This document shows positions 34,686 through 45,322 of a DNA stretch of 64,000 bases, piece by piece. This DNA is from Chamaecyparis obtusa (taxonomy: Eukaryota; Streptophyta; Pinopsida; Cupressales; Cupressaceae), in the NCBI GenBank assembly GCA_027943335.1, contig BSBK01005139.1:434001-498000 (forward strand), given 5' to 3'. The position numbers and the translations under genes were made by a program. Below the pieces are notes generated by a model, which saw nothing but the letters and a program-made list of their open reading frames with translations, did not search any database and was not told the origin of the DNA. Within the stretch, counting starts at the first letter, position 1; every line of letters starts with the position of its first letter.

Positions 34686-37045
34686 GACTACTTATCCAAC
34701 ATTGGTTCATTTTCTATTGCTATAGCATTTGACATACTTCTATATTCACACTCATGCTTTTGTTTGTTATCATTACTATAGATTTATTATACTTCGATAA
34801 TGTTTGCCTATGTGAGACATTACTATAACTCGAGTGTTCATGATGATCAAATGACTCTATATTTTGCATGTACAAAATATATCAATATTATATTAAGATT
34901 TGGACAATTAAACAACTACCACAAGAACAATGAATGGACATTATACTAGACAATTACAAATGAAATAATAGCACAAATAATCAACTACATCATCCACATC
35001 CTATTTATTTTAAAATAAAATTTTAAAATATCTAACAAATAGCAATCATTGTTTTGTCCATTCTTTTGGTCTGCAACTCAATGACATTTTCTTATTAGGT
35101 GACTAAAATTCATGCACCATTTGGAGGTAGGGTAGGCCATTTTAAAGGCAATTAACATGTGTCCTTCAAAAATAGGGCAATAGAACATAAAGTGTGCAAC
35201 TTTTAAAGAATCACTACCCTCTCAATGAAGGAAAATATAACTGGTAGAAAAAATAAAATTTGATAAGATTAAAACGACACAAAAAATAGACAAAGATGAT
35301 TCTTCCAATTATCTATAGACCATAATTGCAATACTTATCATTGCCATTAAGGTAATAGACTTAATTGAAGTCAATTGTCCTTGCATAACCCGAGTTAAAT
35401 AACTATAACTATTGCTGAAAAATTACCTCCTGCCATGAATAAAATTTTGTAACTGCAGATTCATAAAGAAAAGTAAGAATATTCTTTGCTTGTGTTGCAA
35501 AATTAATGTTGTGAGGTTTTTTTAAATAATAATGAGTTTTCCAGTAAAATGTTTTATTTTAATTTATAAATAAGACTGTGTTTTTTTTTTTAAATTATTT
35601 TATGATGTAAATTTATAACTTTTATAAATTTAAAAAAAAAAATTTAATTTATAATTTATATTAAAAGATTATTATATATAGTTTTTATTTAAAACAATAA
35701 ATTTGTAATTTTTTTAATTATAAAAATAAAATAACTTATTTATTTTTAATTACTTTTAATTATATTTTTTTCTATTCTAAAATATAAATTATAAAATGTA
35801 ATTGAAATATATAATTTAATATAAATGATGTAAGTCAAATTAAAATGTATAGTCAAATATAAAGTAATGAATGTGATATTAATTTAAAATGTAAAAATAT
35901 ACTAGGAATTGCACTCCAACAAGGTGCAATGGTTATGCTAATAAGAAGATATACTTAAGTAAAATATGGAAGGGCGGAGAGAAAAATTTAAGTAATTTCA
36001 GTCCATTGCAAGAGGGCAATTAACTTAAATCTTACAAGACAAGTTAATCATTAGTTTGATACTCTAGTCATGTATAATACATTTGCTAGTGTTTTTCAGT
36101 TTTCAAGACCTAAATAACAATAGAAAAATAATGTCTTCATATTGTTGAGTTGAGTGCAAGCGATGTTTTTTATCAATATACATGTTAGATTCTTGAAATT
36201 GACTCATTTTAGTTGATTCTCTCATGGAGTAGAGTAGTTTTTGTAGAATAAAAATTTGTAACAATGGAATTAACGCTTCAATAAAAATTGATTCTCTTGT
36301 TCCATATGATCCTCTTGTTCAAGACATAGGATAACTAGGTTGACTATTATTTCATGGCTTTCACACATGATCTTTAAGTTCATAATTACAATTCATCTAT
36401 ATACATGTACCAATAGAAACCTTCACTATAAAATTTTAATAATTGAAGAGATTGTGATTAATTTTTATTTTAAAACAATGACTTGATTCACTCACCATGA
36501 GATACTTGATATGGGACAATGCCTATATTCCCTCAAGCATTATTGTTCCAACCTATTTTCTCTTGAAGCTATACAATGAATGTATTTCTTAGGAAGCAAT
36601 GTTTTGTGTTTTTGAACTCCATCTAATATATCGAGCTTCTATATCGATTCTTTTTCTCTAGTTTATGGCCAAAGTTTGCAACATCTAATTCTTGGACAAT
36701 TGTTTCCAATGTCAAATCTCCATTGTACATGAATTCAATTGCAATTGAACTTAATTAGAAAACCATGATTTAGGGATATTGAGTTGTCCTACACAAATGA
36801 TATCCAATATCCAATCCAACACATTGGGAAGTGAGGACTAATGATGCTACAATACTTATTTCTATGAATGGCAGATGCTTAGTTGCTATGAGAACTCTAA
36901 AGCACTAATGTATAATAATAGACTTGGTAATCATTTTAATGGAGTATGAATTCTAATGACACCTAAATACATTTTTTTTCCCACAAAAGAATCATATTAG
37001 TGGATATGTTATCCAAATTAAGAACACATAAATATTGTATTGAAC
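34686..37045. repeat. Segmental duplication, copy 1 (uninterrupted)
   Basis: From TACTTATCCAACATTGG at about 34690 this segment matches 39789-40289 and, after a ~115-bp piece absent from copy 2 (35191-35306), continues to match 48313-49920. Homology ends at ...ATATTGTATTGAA (37045). The region is very AT-rich (35.5-35.9 kb) and contains no recognisable gene. Substitutions and small indels are scattered, so the duplication is not recent. Confidence 0.88.
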
Positions 37046-37459
37046 TTAGGGGAGAAACAGGTATCTAAAATTAATTAATTATAATCACTCCTAACTTATT
37101 TTAAAATTTATACAATTCACTCCAAAAAAATTATTGTCTTCTTGTGAAACTCTTATAATCAATCTTTCTTTTGTCAAAGAATCACACCACATTAGCATTC
37201 TTTAGTTATTTTACCTTTTATTAATTGTATCTCAAAAAATTGATTAACTTGAATCCAAAGAAATGAATTAAATCTTCAAATATAATGTATCTAAACACTA
37301 AGTGGTTTTCCTTATACCCATCTCATTCCATTTAAAAATAAATATGTTATAAATAAATATCCTAAAGTAAATAATTATAATCATTCCTAACTTATTTTAA
37401 GTATTTATAATCACTCCAATTTTATCATAGAATTACACTACATTAGCATTTTTTAGTTA
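37046..37459. other. Spacer with local direct repeat
   Basis: Non-coding. CATTAGCATTCTTTAGTTAT at about 37193 recurs as CATTAGCATTTTTTAGTTAT at about 37441, just before the solo LTR. The first copy serves as an uninterrupted reference for the insertion site. Confidence 0.55.
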
Positions 37460-38489
37460 TGTAATGCCCCACTAGGGAACCCGAGAGGATAACATGAAAC
37501 TACTATAAACATGACACAATTTTTTTTATCTTTTTATTTTTCTTGCATTTTTCCTTTAACTATACATCTAACATGAATATAACATAATATCAACATCACA
37601 TCCTCTCTAAGGTTCCCTAATGTTGTGTTACTTAGCACGACACATAATAAACACTTAAACTTAAGGTGGAATCATCAGATTAATAATGCAACATCCTTTT
37701 AATAAATCAATAAGAGACTAACCTATACATGATGATAACAATTAGGTACATAATCAATCCATCCAATATTAAATATCAACGATCATCAATACATATGTAT
37801 AACACATTTATAATCATTTTCAAGAGTACATAGGTTACAATGCCAAAATCCATTCTACATCATATGATCCTAATTACAATAATAATCATCTATCAAGAAG
37901 TTGGTACAAGGATACAATGAAAATGCCATAAAGATGGAGAAGCTATCCAAGGGCCATAAACTAAAACCACGAACCAAAAATGAACCTTGATGGAAAAAAT
38001 TTTACCACCCATCCACGTGAGACCTTAAGGCCCACTCCCCCATGCTAGGAGATAACATAAGGCCTCACACCATGAAACAAAACACATCACAGGAAAATGA
38101 AACAATACTAAACCAAACATGATAGATGCTCATAAAATATAGATAACATCTCATAAGGATACTCACAAAATACCACAAGACCCCATATTACACCAGAGGA
38201 AAACTTCAAAGTTGACAGAAGGAATCCTAAGACATGCGCTAGAGAGTGTCATCACATAGCCTATGTCTTGAGTTATCCTAGATTGTTCCTCCTGGACCCC
38301 AACCCTCAAGACTCTTGGATTTCCAAGGTCTAGTCACTCTGGACCTTGACCCCCAAGTGAGACTCATGTGGAACCAAATAGTCCTCTCGTGAAGACAAGG
38401 ACATTTGATTATGTCAATTTCAATAGGCATATTCTCCCACTCTCATCCTTAGCCTATACTAGAACTTAAGGCATGGGCAAGGCATTACA
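37460..38489. repeat. Solo LTR, ~1030 bp (TGTAATGCC...GGCATTACA)
   Basis: The termini are perfect 9-bp inverted repeats, TGTAATGCC and GGCATTACA, with TG...CA ends as in LTRs. Flanks GTTAT/ATTAT are a near-match target duplication. The local repeat at 37193 lacks this block: its sequence TTAGTTATTTTACC... aligns to the left flank and then to the right flank. No internal region or second LTR follows, so this is best read as a solo LTR left by recombination. Orientation and family are not determined. Confidence 0.72.
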
Positions 38490-39788
38490 ATTATCTTATT
38501 TAATGTGTATCTCCCCCAAATTTATTTATTAGGTTATCACTTGATTACAAAACTTGTCAATGGGTTACCTAGGTTTGGCCACTTTGGGCTCTGATCCCCG
38601 TTGCAAACCACTCTCCCAAAAATGCTCCTAGATAACCCTCCCCTATGCTCCAAGTTGAAAACCAAAAGAGCATCATAAATCAAATAGCAATAAATAAAAT
38701 CCACAAGTTCATCAAATCTAAGAGACCACAAAAAGAGAGTTGGAGCATAGAAACTCAAGATCATCTAGGGGATCCAAAAATTCCATCATAATGAAGATGA
38801 CATCCAAACCACAATCATTATATACACATCATAATGAGAATCTCATAGGATCTATTTTGAGTTCCAAAATATAAACCAAAACCATAATCTAGATACACAT
38901 ATCTCATACATATGTTCTCCTTAGTATATGTAGCATCGAAAAATGGAAGCACTTCCATATAGGACTGGTTTAGCCCTTCGAGTAGGTGGTTTGGGGTCAT
39001 GTCAAATGCCTTGAATGGGTCTTTGACTTGGATCTAGCTTTTTCCCCTATTTTGCCCTATTTTCCACTTCTTTTCTGCATAATTTTGGCATCCTAAATTA
39101 AAATTATGAGATTCTTGACCTCAGGGTCAAGGTTGACCTCAACCTTGACTCAAGGTCCAAATTTCAAAATCCCAAAGTTTCCAGATGTCGTTGGGTTTCG
39201 AAATGGTAAACTCTTAAATTATATTTAATTTAGGTCCACTTCCAAGGGTAAAGGCTTAATTGAGAATTTAATTCTCCTATGTCTACCTCTCTAGAAGTTT
39301 ATGCCCTAGACTAGCATAAAAGGAAGCCTTCCTCTCTCATTTCAATCCATCAAAAATCTTTTCATCTCAAGTGTGCAATCAAGCATCCATCAAATCAAGC
39401 AATCAAGAAGCAAGAAAGAAGGAGAAGGAAATCATTCAAGCATTCATTCATCTTCAAGAATTCAAGCATTCAACATTCAATTCATCAAGGAGATCCATTG
39501 GTAGCCATTGAAGGGTTCAATCTCTATGGAGCCCTCTTGTTGAAGATTTCTCCATCCACATCCTTTCAAGCTTCTTCCTATTCCAAGATCCATTCAAGAT
39601 TGGTGTTGAAGATCTAAAGACAATTGATTTGAGACATCCTACATCCAATTCTACATTCATTTGGAGCATCCACACTTGTGGATTCAAGGATTCAAATCTT
39701 CCACAAGGGTTTCAACATAGGCAAGGCGAATTATTTCATTTACTTTTTTTATTACTGCAATTTCAATTCAATTTCAAGGTTAATTCAT
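38490..39788. other. Intergenic sequence, possible LTR fragment at its right end
   Basis: No protein recognised. 39000-39788 has LTR-like texture: a TATA-like ATAAAAGG near 39318 followed by a TTCAAG/CATTCA-rich stretch. It is cut off at 39788, where copy 2 of the duplicated segment begins. Confidence 0.4.
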
Positions 39789-40289
39789 ATACTTATCCAA
39801 CATTGGTTCATTTTCTATTGCTATAGCATTTGACATACTTCTATATTCACACTCATGCTTTTGTTTTTTATCATTACCATAGATTTATTATACTTTGATA
39901 ATGTTTGCCTATGTGAGACATTACTATAACTCCAGTGTTCATGATGATCAAATGACTCTATATTTTGCATGTACAAAATATATCAATATTATATTAAGAT
40001 TTGGACAATTAATCAACTACCACAAGAACAATGAATGGACATTATACTAGACAATTATAAATGCAATAATACCACAAATAATCAACTACATCATTCACAT
40101 CCTATTTATTTTAAAATAAAATTTGAAAATGTCTAACAAATAGCGATCATTATTTTGTCCATTCTTTTGGTCTACAACTCAATGACATTTTCTTATTAGG
40201 TGTGTAAATTCATGCACCATTTGGAGGTAGGGTAGGCCATTTTAAAGGCAATTAACATGTGGCCTTCAAAAATAGGGCAATAGAACATA
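39789..40289. repeat. Segmental duplication, copy 2, left part
   Basis: Matches 34690-35190 with few substitutions (for example TTTTTATCATTACC against TTGTTATCATTACT). It ends at AGAACATA where the gag-only LTR element starts. Confidence 0.9.
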
Positions 40290-40298
40290 TTATTGGCT

Positions 40299-41083
40299 GT
40301 CGCATGGCCGCATGTCAGACTTTTATGACATGCGATCATGCGACCGCTTGCCATCTGTCTGCATGGGTCCCGGTTCTTAGCAGTTGGTGGTTGCTATTTG
40401 GTTGGTCTGAGGCAATGATGTGGTAGCTTGGGGTTGGCTGTCACATGATAGCATAGCCCAATTTTTGGCTATGCGATCATGCGACCACTTGCTACATGTC
40501 CCTGGGGCCCGGTAGCAAGTGATGGGGCATCTTCCGGATGCTAAGTGGCAGTGTTCTATTGGCCAGTGAGTGATAGATGTGGCGGTCTAATGACCTTTTC
40601 ACATGATCACAAGGGCCATTTCCAAGGCTTGCAATCATGCGACACAACCCCTGGTGTTGGTGTTGACTCCCTACGATGGTGATTACGGTGGCAGTTAATG
40701 TTCGTGGGTTGTCGCATGTTCGCATAGCCCATCTTTGGGCTATGCGATCATGTGATAGGGTGCCACATGTGCTGGGGCCCGTCTGTATTTGTTGGTGGTC
40801 ATGTTGGCAGGTGGTGTCATGGTGATCTCTGGTTGGTCTGAGCTGGCAAGATGATAAGGTTTGAACGCGGGCCCAGGTGGGGGTATCTTGGCAGTGACAT
40901 AATAGCTAGCAGCGTGCATGGTAGAAGCTTGTCGCATGTTTGCGTGAGCTAATTTTTTGGCTTGCAAACATGCGACAAACCCTTTTGTGGCAAGCAGCAA
41001 TGTCGGCGGTTATAAAGAAGGTAGTGGGAAGTGGCGTGTCGCATGTTCGCATAGCACATTTTTGGGCTATGTGATCATGCAAC
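40299..41083. repeat. Six palindromic hairpins in the 5' LTR
   Basis: Positions are about 40299-40344, 40440-40484, 40599-40643, 40711-40756, 40931-40976 and 41038-41083. Each has arms of about 19 bp with an outer GTCGCATG...CATGCGAC stem, an inner arm usually ending ATAGCCCA, and a ~6-8-nt loop. The first differs in its inner arm (GCATGTCA/TGACATGC). Spacing is 100-220 bp. The equivalents in the 3' LTR are at about 46168, 46308, 46467, 46574, 46794 and 46901. Confidence 0.85.
41011..41017 (+). promoter_or_regulatory. Candidate TATA box of the 5' LTR
   Basis: GGTTATAAAGAAGG, conserved in the 3' LTR at 46874-46880. The sixth palindrome starts 21 bp downstream of the box, close to the expected transcription start. 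Confidence 0.6.
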
Positions 41084-42437
41084 AACTATCTGGCATCACC
41101 TTTGCAGAGTTGACCCGAGGTGTCTGGATGTTTTAAAACGAAGTGCATTGTGACCGTTTGGACTTGCAGAGAGTTTTTGTAACAGAAAGGACTGGTTTTA
41201 AATGTTGTCTTGGCTAGATTTGACTGGTTTGGTGGCACTTGTTGCTGTGATGTGGTCCAAAATGTTTGACAGTTAATTACAGGGATTTGTACCATATAGG
41301 AATGATTTCAATCTTGGCTCGAGAAGTGTTTACAGGTGGTTGATTAGACTAGTTTTTATGGCAATCTCCTGGTCTTATGGCCTGATCTTAATATCAATCT
41401 AAGATTTTTTCTCTTTGGGTTGCCTAACTTTCATGCCCCTGCAATAAATTTTTGACCGTTTCCAATTGGTTTAGCTATTGTAACCTATACCCTAGCTGTC
41501 TGAAGCTTGTCGCATCCTATCTTTGGGATTCTAGGGTAGCTAGTGGTATAAATGGTCAAATTTTTGACTTGTTCAGGGTTCCAGTTTTGAAGTTTTGAAG
41601 TGTTCCTAGTCCTGGATCCAAGATTGTAATACTTTTGCATTCGGTATTCTATTGATGATAGAGAAAAAGTTGCAGGTCTAAGCTATAATTTGCAAGTTTG
41701 ACTCCTCTGGTTTAACTATTTTCACTTAAGGATTCTCCATACTTAATACAAGTACAGGACTCTTATCTCTCCTTTGTGTCAACTTAGATAGATTTTGAAC
41801 TTTATAGTTCTCTGCATATTGTTTTATGTATATGTATCCATTCTTGAGTTCTAATCCAGGATTAGATGAAATGATGCTTTAGATGGAACATAGGTCTATC
41901 TTGTTGTCTATGTAAGGATATCTCATAAGTAGTGAAGGGGATTGTAGGTGTGTTTATGGCTTGGAATCTTAGCTATTGTCTGGTGTGTGTAACATTCATG
42001 TTCTAGGAGATCTTGCCCAATGGATGAGGCATTGGCCTAAATGATTATCTCTTTATCAACAAATACTGATTGTTGTTGTTATGATCCCAAAAGTATAAAT
42101 TAAGAACCATTCCTTAAGTTTGCAGTATTTGGTTGTGTAAGGTTCTACCCCATAGCAATGGAGAGTCAATGAGTGTGTGGTTAACATTCAGTACTTTCTT
42201 GCTATCCATTTATCTGTTATTCAAACCTAGTTCTTGGTGTATGAAGTCTATTTTATACTAGGTTAGGTGCACCTGCCTTGGTTTTGCAGAGCCAGAAGTA
42301 GAAGAGGGCATATTAAGTCCCTATAGTTGGTCCAGTTACCCTAAGACCTCATAACATTTTGGAGCTAACCATTCCTAAAATCCACTGAGGGTATATTGGC
42401 AGCCTTATGGCATAAGAGTTTTTGGACACCAACAAGA

Positions 42438-42455
42438 TGGTGACTCTGTTGGGGA
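42438..42455 (+). promoter_or_regulatory. Primer binding site of the gag-only element
   Basis: TGGTGACTCTGTTGGGGA begins three bases after the LTR end ...CAACA. It is not the initiator Met site. It resembles the TGGCGACTC-xxx-TGGGGA sites used by Tat/Ogre-type gypsy elements, usually ascribed to tRNA-Arg. The tRNA assignment is from memory of the family and tentative. Confidence 0.62.
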
Positions 42456-42954
42456 ATGAAATAAGTTTACTGATAAGAGTATCCCAGAGTCTTGTTGTAT
42501 TCAGTTTGGGGAAGAGTCTTTTACGTTTTCCAATCTAAGAATTGCTTTTTAGATTTGCAAATGTGCTACCTAGATTTGCTGATTGATTTATGTGTGGCTT
42601 TTTTGTGGGAGTGCTTAGAGTCTATTGGTGTTTCAAGATAGATTAGTAAAATTTGTGTCCTCTGAAGAGAGGTGGCAACTCTATGCTAGAAAGAACCTAA
42701 GTTGTGAAGTTTTGTTGGGATTTCATTTAGCTGAGAGGAAGTTAGCAACATTCAACAGGGTAATCCAGGTATTCTCCATTTAGTGTATTGCATTTGCATG
42801 GTCCTTATCAAATGGTTTTGTCATTAAAGAAAGGACATATAAGTGTGAAGTATGTAGGGAAAATTCAATGGCAAAAGAAGGTTCAATTAAAGTATAGATT
42901 TCCTGTCATTGGTCTTGAAGATTTTCAAGTAGATATACAAATTTACAGCTAGTG

Positions 42955-45114
42955 ATGGATGTTCATAGGATTTCTTTTGTCAGAGGATATGTGCCATTTT
43001 GTTATGATGACATACCTGGTTTCCCTAATAAGATCCCTGATAAAATCAAGGGATACTTGCCTAAGTTTAATAGGAACCAATATCAGTCAGCAAGAAAACA
43101 TGTTCAGTGTTTTGCTGACGTGATGAATGATTTTGAGGTTTTCCATGAAGACCTATGGATGAAATTGTTTGTTCAAACTCTAGAGCATGATGTTAGAGAT
43201 TGGTTTTCTTTCTTGTCAGCATGTTATATTTCATCTTGGAGTGAGATGCATTCGGCCTTCATGGAGCAGTTTGGAGAAAGGGTAAGCATATCTGATTCTT
43301 ATGATAAGTTTTTAAAGGTTCATATTGAGAAAGATGAACTTGTCCCTCAGTTCAATATCATATTTGCAAAAGTTTTGAATGAAATCCCTGAAGGTTATAG
43401 ACCCAATGACCAAGTGTGTGTAAATGTCTATTTTGATGCATTTGATAAGAAAATGAATTACCTGTTGAGGGATAAAGAACCTAGGACATTATATCAAGCA
43501 TTTGTAACTGCAATGGATATTGAAAACAATTTGAAATATGGATTGACCAGAGGTCATTTCTCCATGAGTGTCTACCGGTATAATGAATATGAAAGAAAAG
43601 AAGAATGTAGTGCTAATAATGCAGTCCCAAATCAGTGTACCAACACTTTTGCTGTGGTTTGTAATCAAGTTGAGATGTCAAATCAGAATATGTGTATAAA
43701 TGTTGTTGAGTCTTTTGCTACTAATGAGACATGTATTCAGGATGCTACAACAGTGAGATATATTCTAGACCCTGATAGAATTGAGTAGTGTGCTAGTGCT
43801 TTGAGTTTTGAATTAGCTACAACAGTCAATCCTTGTAATATTGATTATAGATATAATGCTACTGATGTTCCTAGACATGAAATTGTTGCTTCTATGTCTC
43901 AGTCCTATGAAAATGAAGAGGCTGAAAGTTATGTCTCTAATGATGAGTTTGAAGTTGCTGCACAAGGCAAGGAATATGATTCATTTGCATATCAGTCACA
44001 GTCAGAGGAACATAGTGCTGAAAGTGGTTACTCAAGTGAGGGTGATGAAGGCAGTGATGGAGAGGTGTCTTCATATGAGTCAAATGCAACATGGGAAGAA
44101 GAAATTAATGATGGTGATGTTGATACAGATGCTAAGAAAGGTGTTGACTGTGGGAGCATGGATGAGGTTGAGAATGAACTTCTTTCTGATGATATGTCAT
44201 AGGGTTTCTCTCATATTGCAGAGGTTTTCTCTTCACAGCTTTCTATGCCAGTGGGTGGTAATGATGCTGATTGCAAAGTCTTGGAAGTTGAAGATTTGTG
44301 GGGAAATCCATGGGATGGTTCTTCTAATGAGTACAACACTGATTGTTCATATGTTGACAGCAGTGATGGTGAGTCATGTTATGATTCAGATTCTGAATTC
44401 TCTTCTTCTTTTGAAGATGTGTTTGATGATGGATATGAAGACATATATAGTGTGGTTGCAAATGAGTTATTTGATGAGGACACTAGTGAGAATCAGTTGG
44501 CACTTTGTCCAAATTACTATGAGAAACAATTCCATGTTGTTTCTAACCCACTATTTGAGGAGTGTCCTCAGAGGATGGAATTTGTTGAGGATTACTCACC
44601 TTCTGCACTTAAAGCTTCACATATAGTTGACCTGGAGTTTCCCTCACAAATGAGGCCAGTTGAAAGAAAGGTAATGCAGGATGAATATTGCTCTGTTGAT
44701 GAAGATGCATTACATTGGGACAATGTTTTTCTTCTGCCACCAAGTAGTGAAAATAATGGTGATAATTCAGTTCATGATGTTGATCATGTGAATCATCCTT
44801 ATGAGGATAAAGGTATGATTTATCAAGAGAAATTAGACTTGATAAACTTGAGTAACCAGATATATGAGTATGTTTCAGTGGCCTTGGCTGAGGTAAGTGA
44901 AAGTGAGTATAGCTGCTTTTCTTTTGATATGCAAGAATGCATTAAAGATGAGCTGGATGATTGTAGCCAGGAAGAAAAGGTACTAGTTTCTTGTCCCCTT
45001 TCATATGTTTCAATCCATGATGATTTTGATGATGCATGTTTTCCAAATAGTGAGTTTGTGGGGGGACATGTGAAGGAGAGCATTGGTGATGGTAAATCCA
45101 GGGTTGCTCTGTAG
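42955..45114 (+). pseudogene. Gag-type protein, ~720 codons with two in-frame TAG codons
   Basis: ATG at 42955 (MDVHRISFVRGYVPF). One frame stays open to 45114 except for TAG at 43786-43788 and TAG at 44200-44202. Residues ~70-215 form a retrotransposon gag domain: EVFHEDLWMKLFVQTLEHDV, RDWFSFL, SWSEMHSAFMEQFGERV, KVHIEKDELVPQFNIIFAKV and DKEPRTLYQAFVTAMDIENN. The remaining ~440 codons are strongly acidic and Ser/Tyr-rich (SSEGDEGSDGEVSSYES, DSDSEFSSSFEDVFDDGYED). No CCHC zinc knuckle, protease or RT motif is seen. The tail is unusual; it could be a diverged extra domain. The two TAG codons are either simple decay or, less likely, readthrough sites. Confidence 0.8.
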
Positions 45115-45311
45115 TCTGTGCCTAACAGTGATCTCTATCATCATGCATGTGGTAAAGGTTTCAAACTTCTGTTTGATTTTGTGAGCAGAAACCAAGTTTT
45201 TGATAGAGGAAAAGGATGGCACTCCTTTGGCATCCAGATGTTGCTTCTGTATATCCTGTTTAGTGGTGTTAGAGTTTTTGGGTAGGGAGCCAGTCTGTGA
45301 AATTTTGGGTT

Positions 45312-45322
45312 TAAAAGTGGGG
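45312..45322 (+). promoter_or_regulatory. Polypurine tract of the gag-only element
   Basis: TAAAAGTGGGG lies just upstream of candidate LTR starts TGAGGGCC (45323) or TGTCTTGTC (45335). This places the 3' LTR start about 830 bp left of where similarity to the truncated 5' LTR begins. Confidence 0.55.

Larger units (their letters stand above)
40290..42434 (+). repeat. 5' LTR (left-truncated) of the gag-only element
   Basis: 2,145 bp, closely similar to 46159-48311 along its length with scattered changes. It ends ...CACCAACA, followed by the primer site. It contains six ~46-nt palindromes in its first 800 bp and a TATA box at 41011. Confidence 0.88.
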
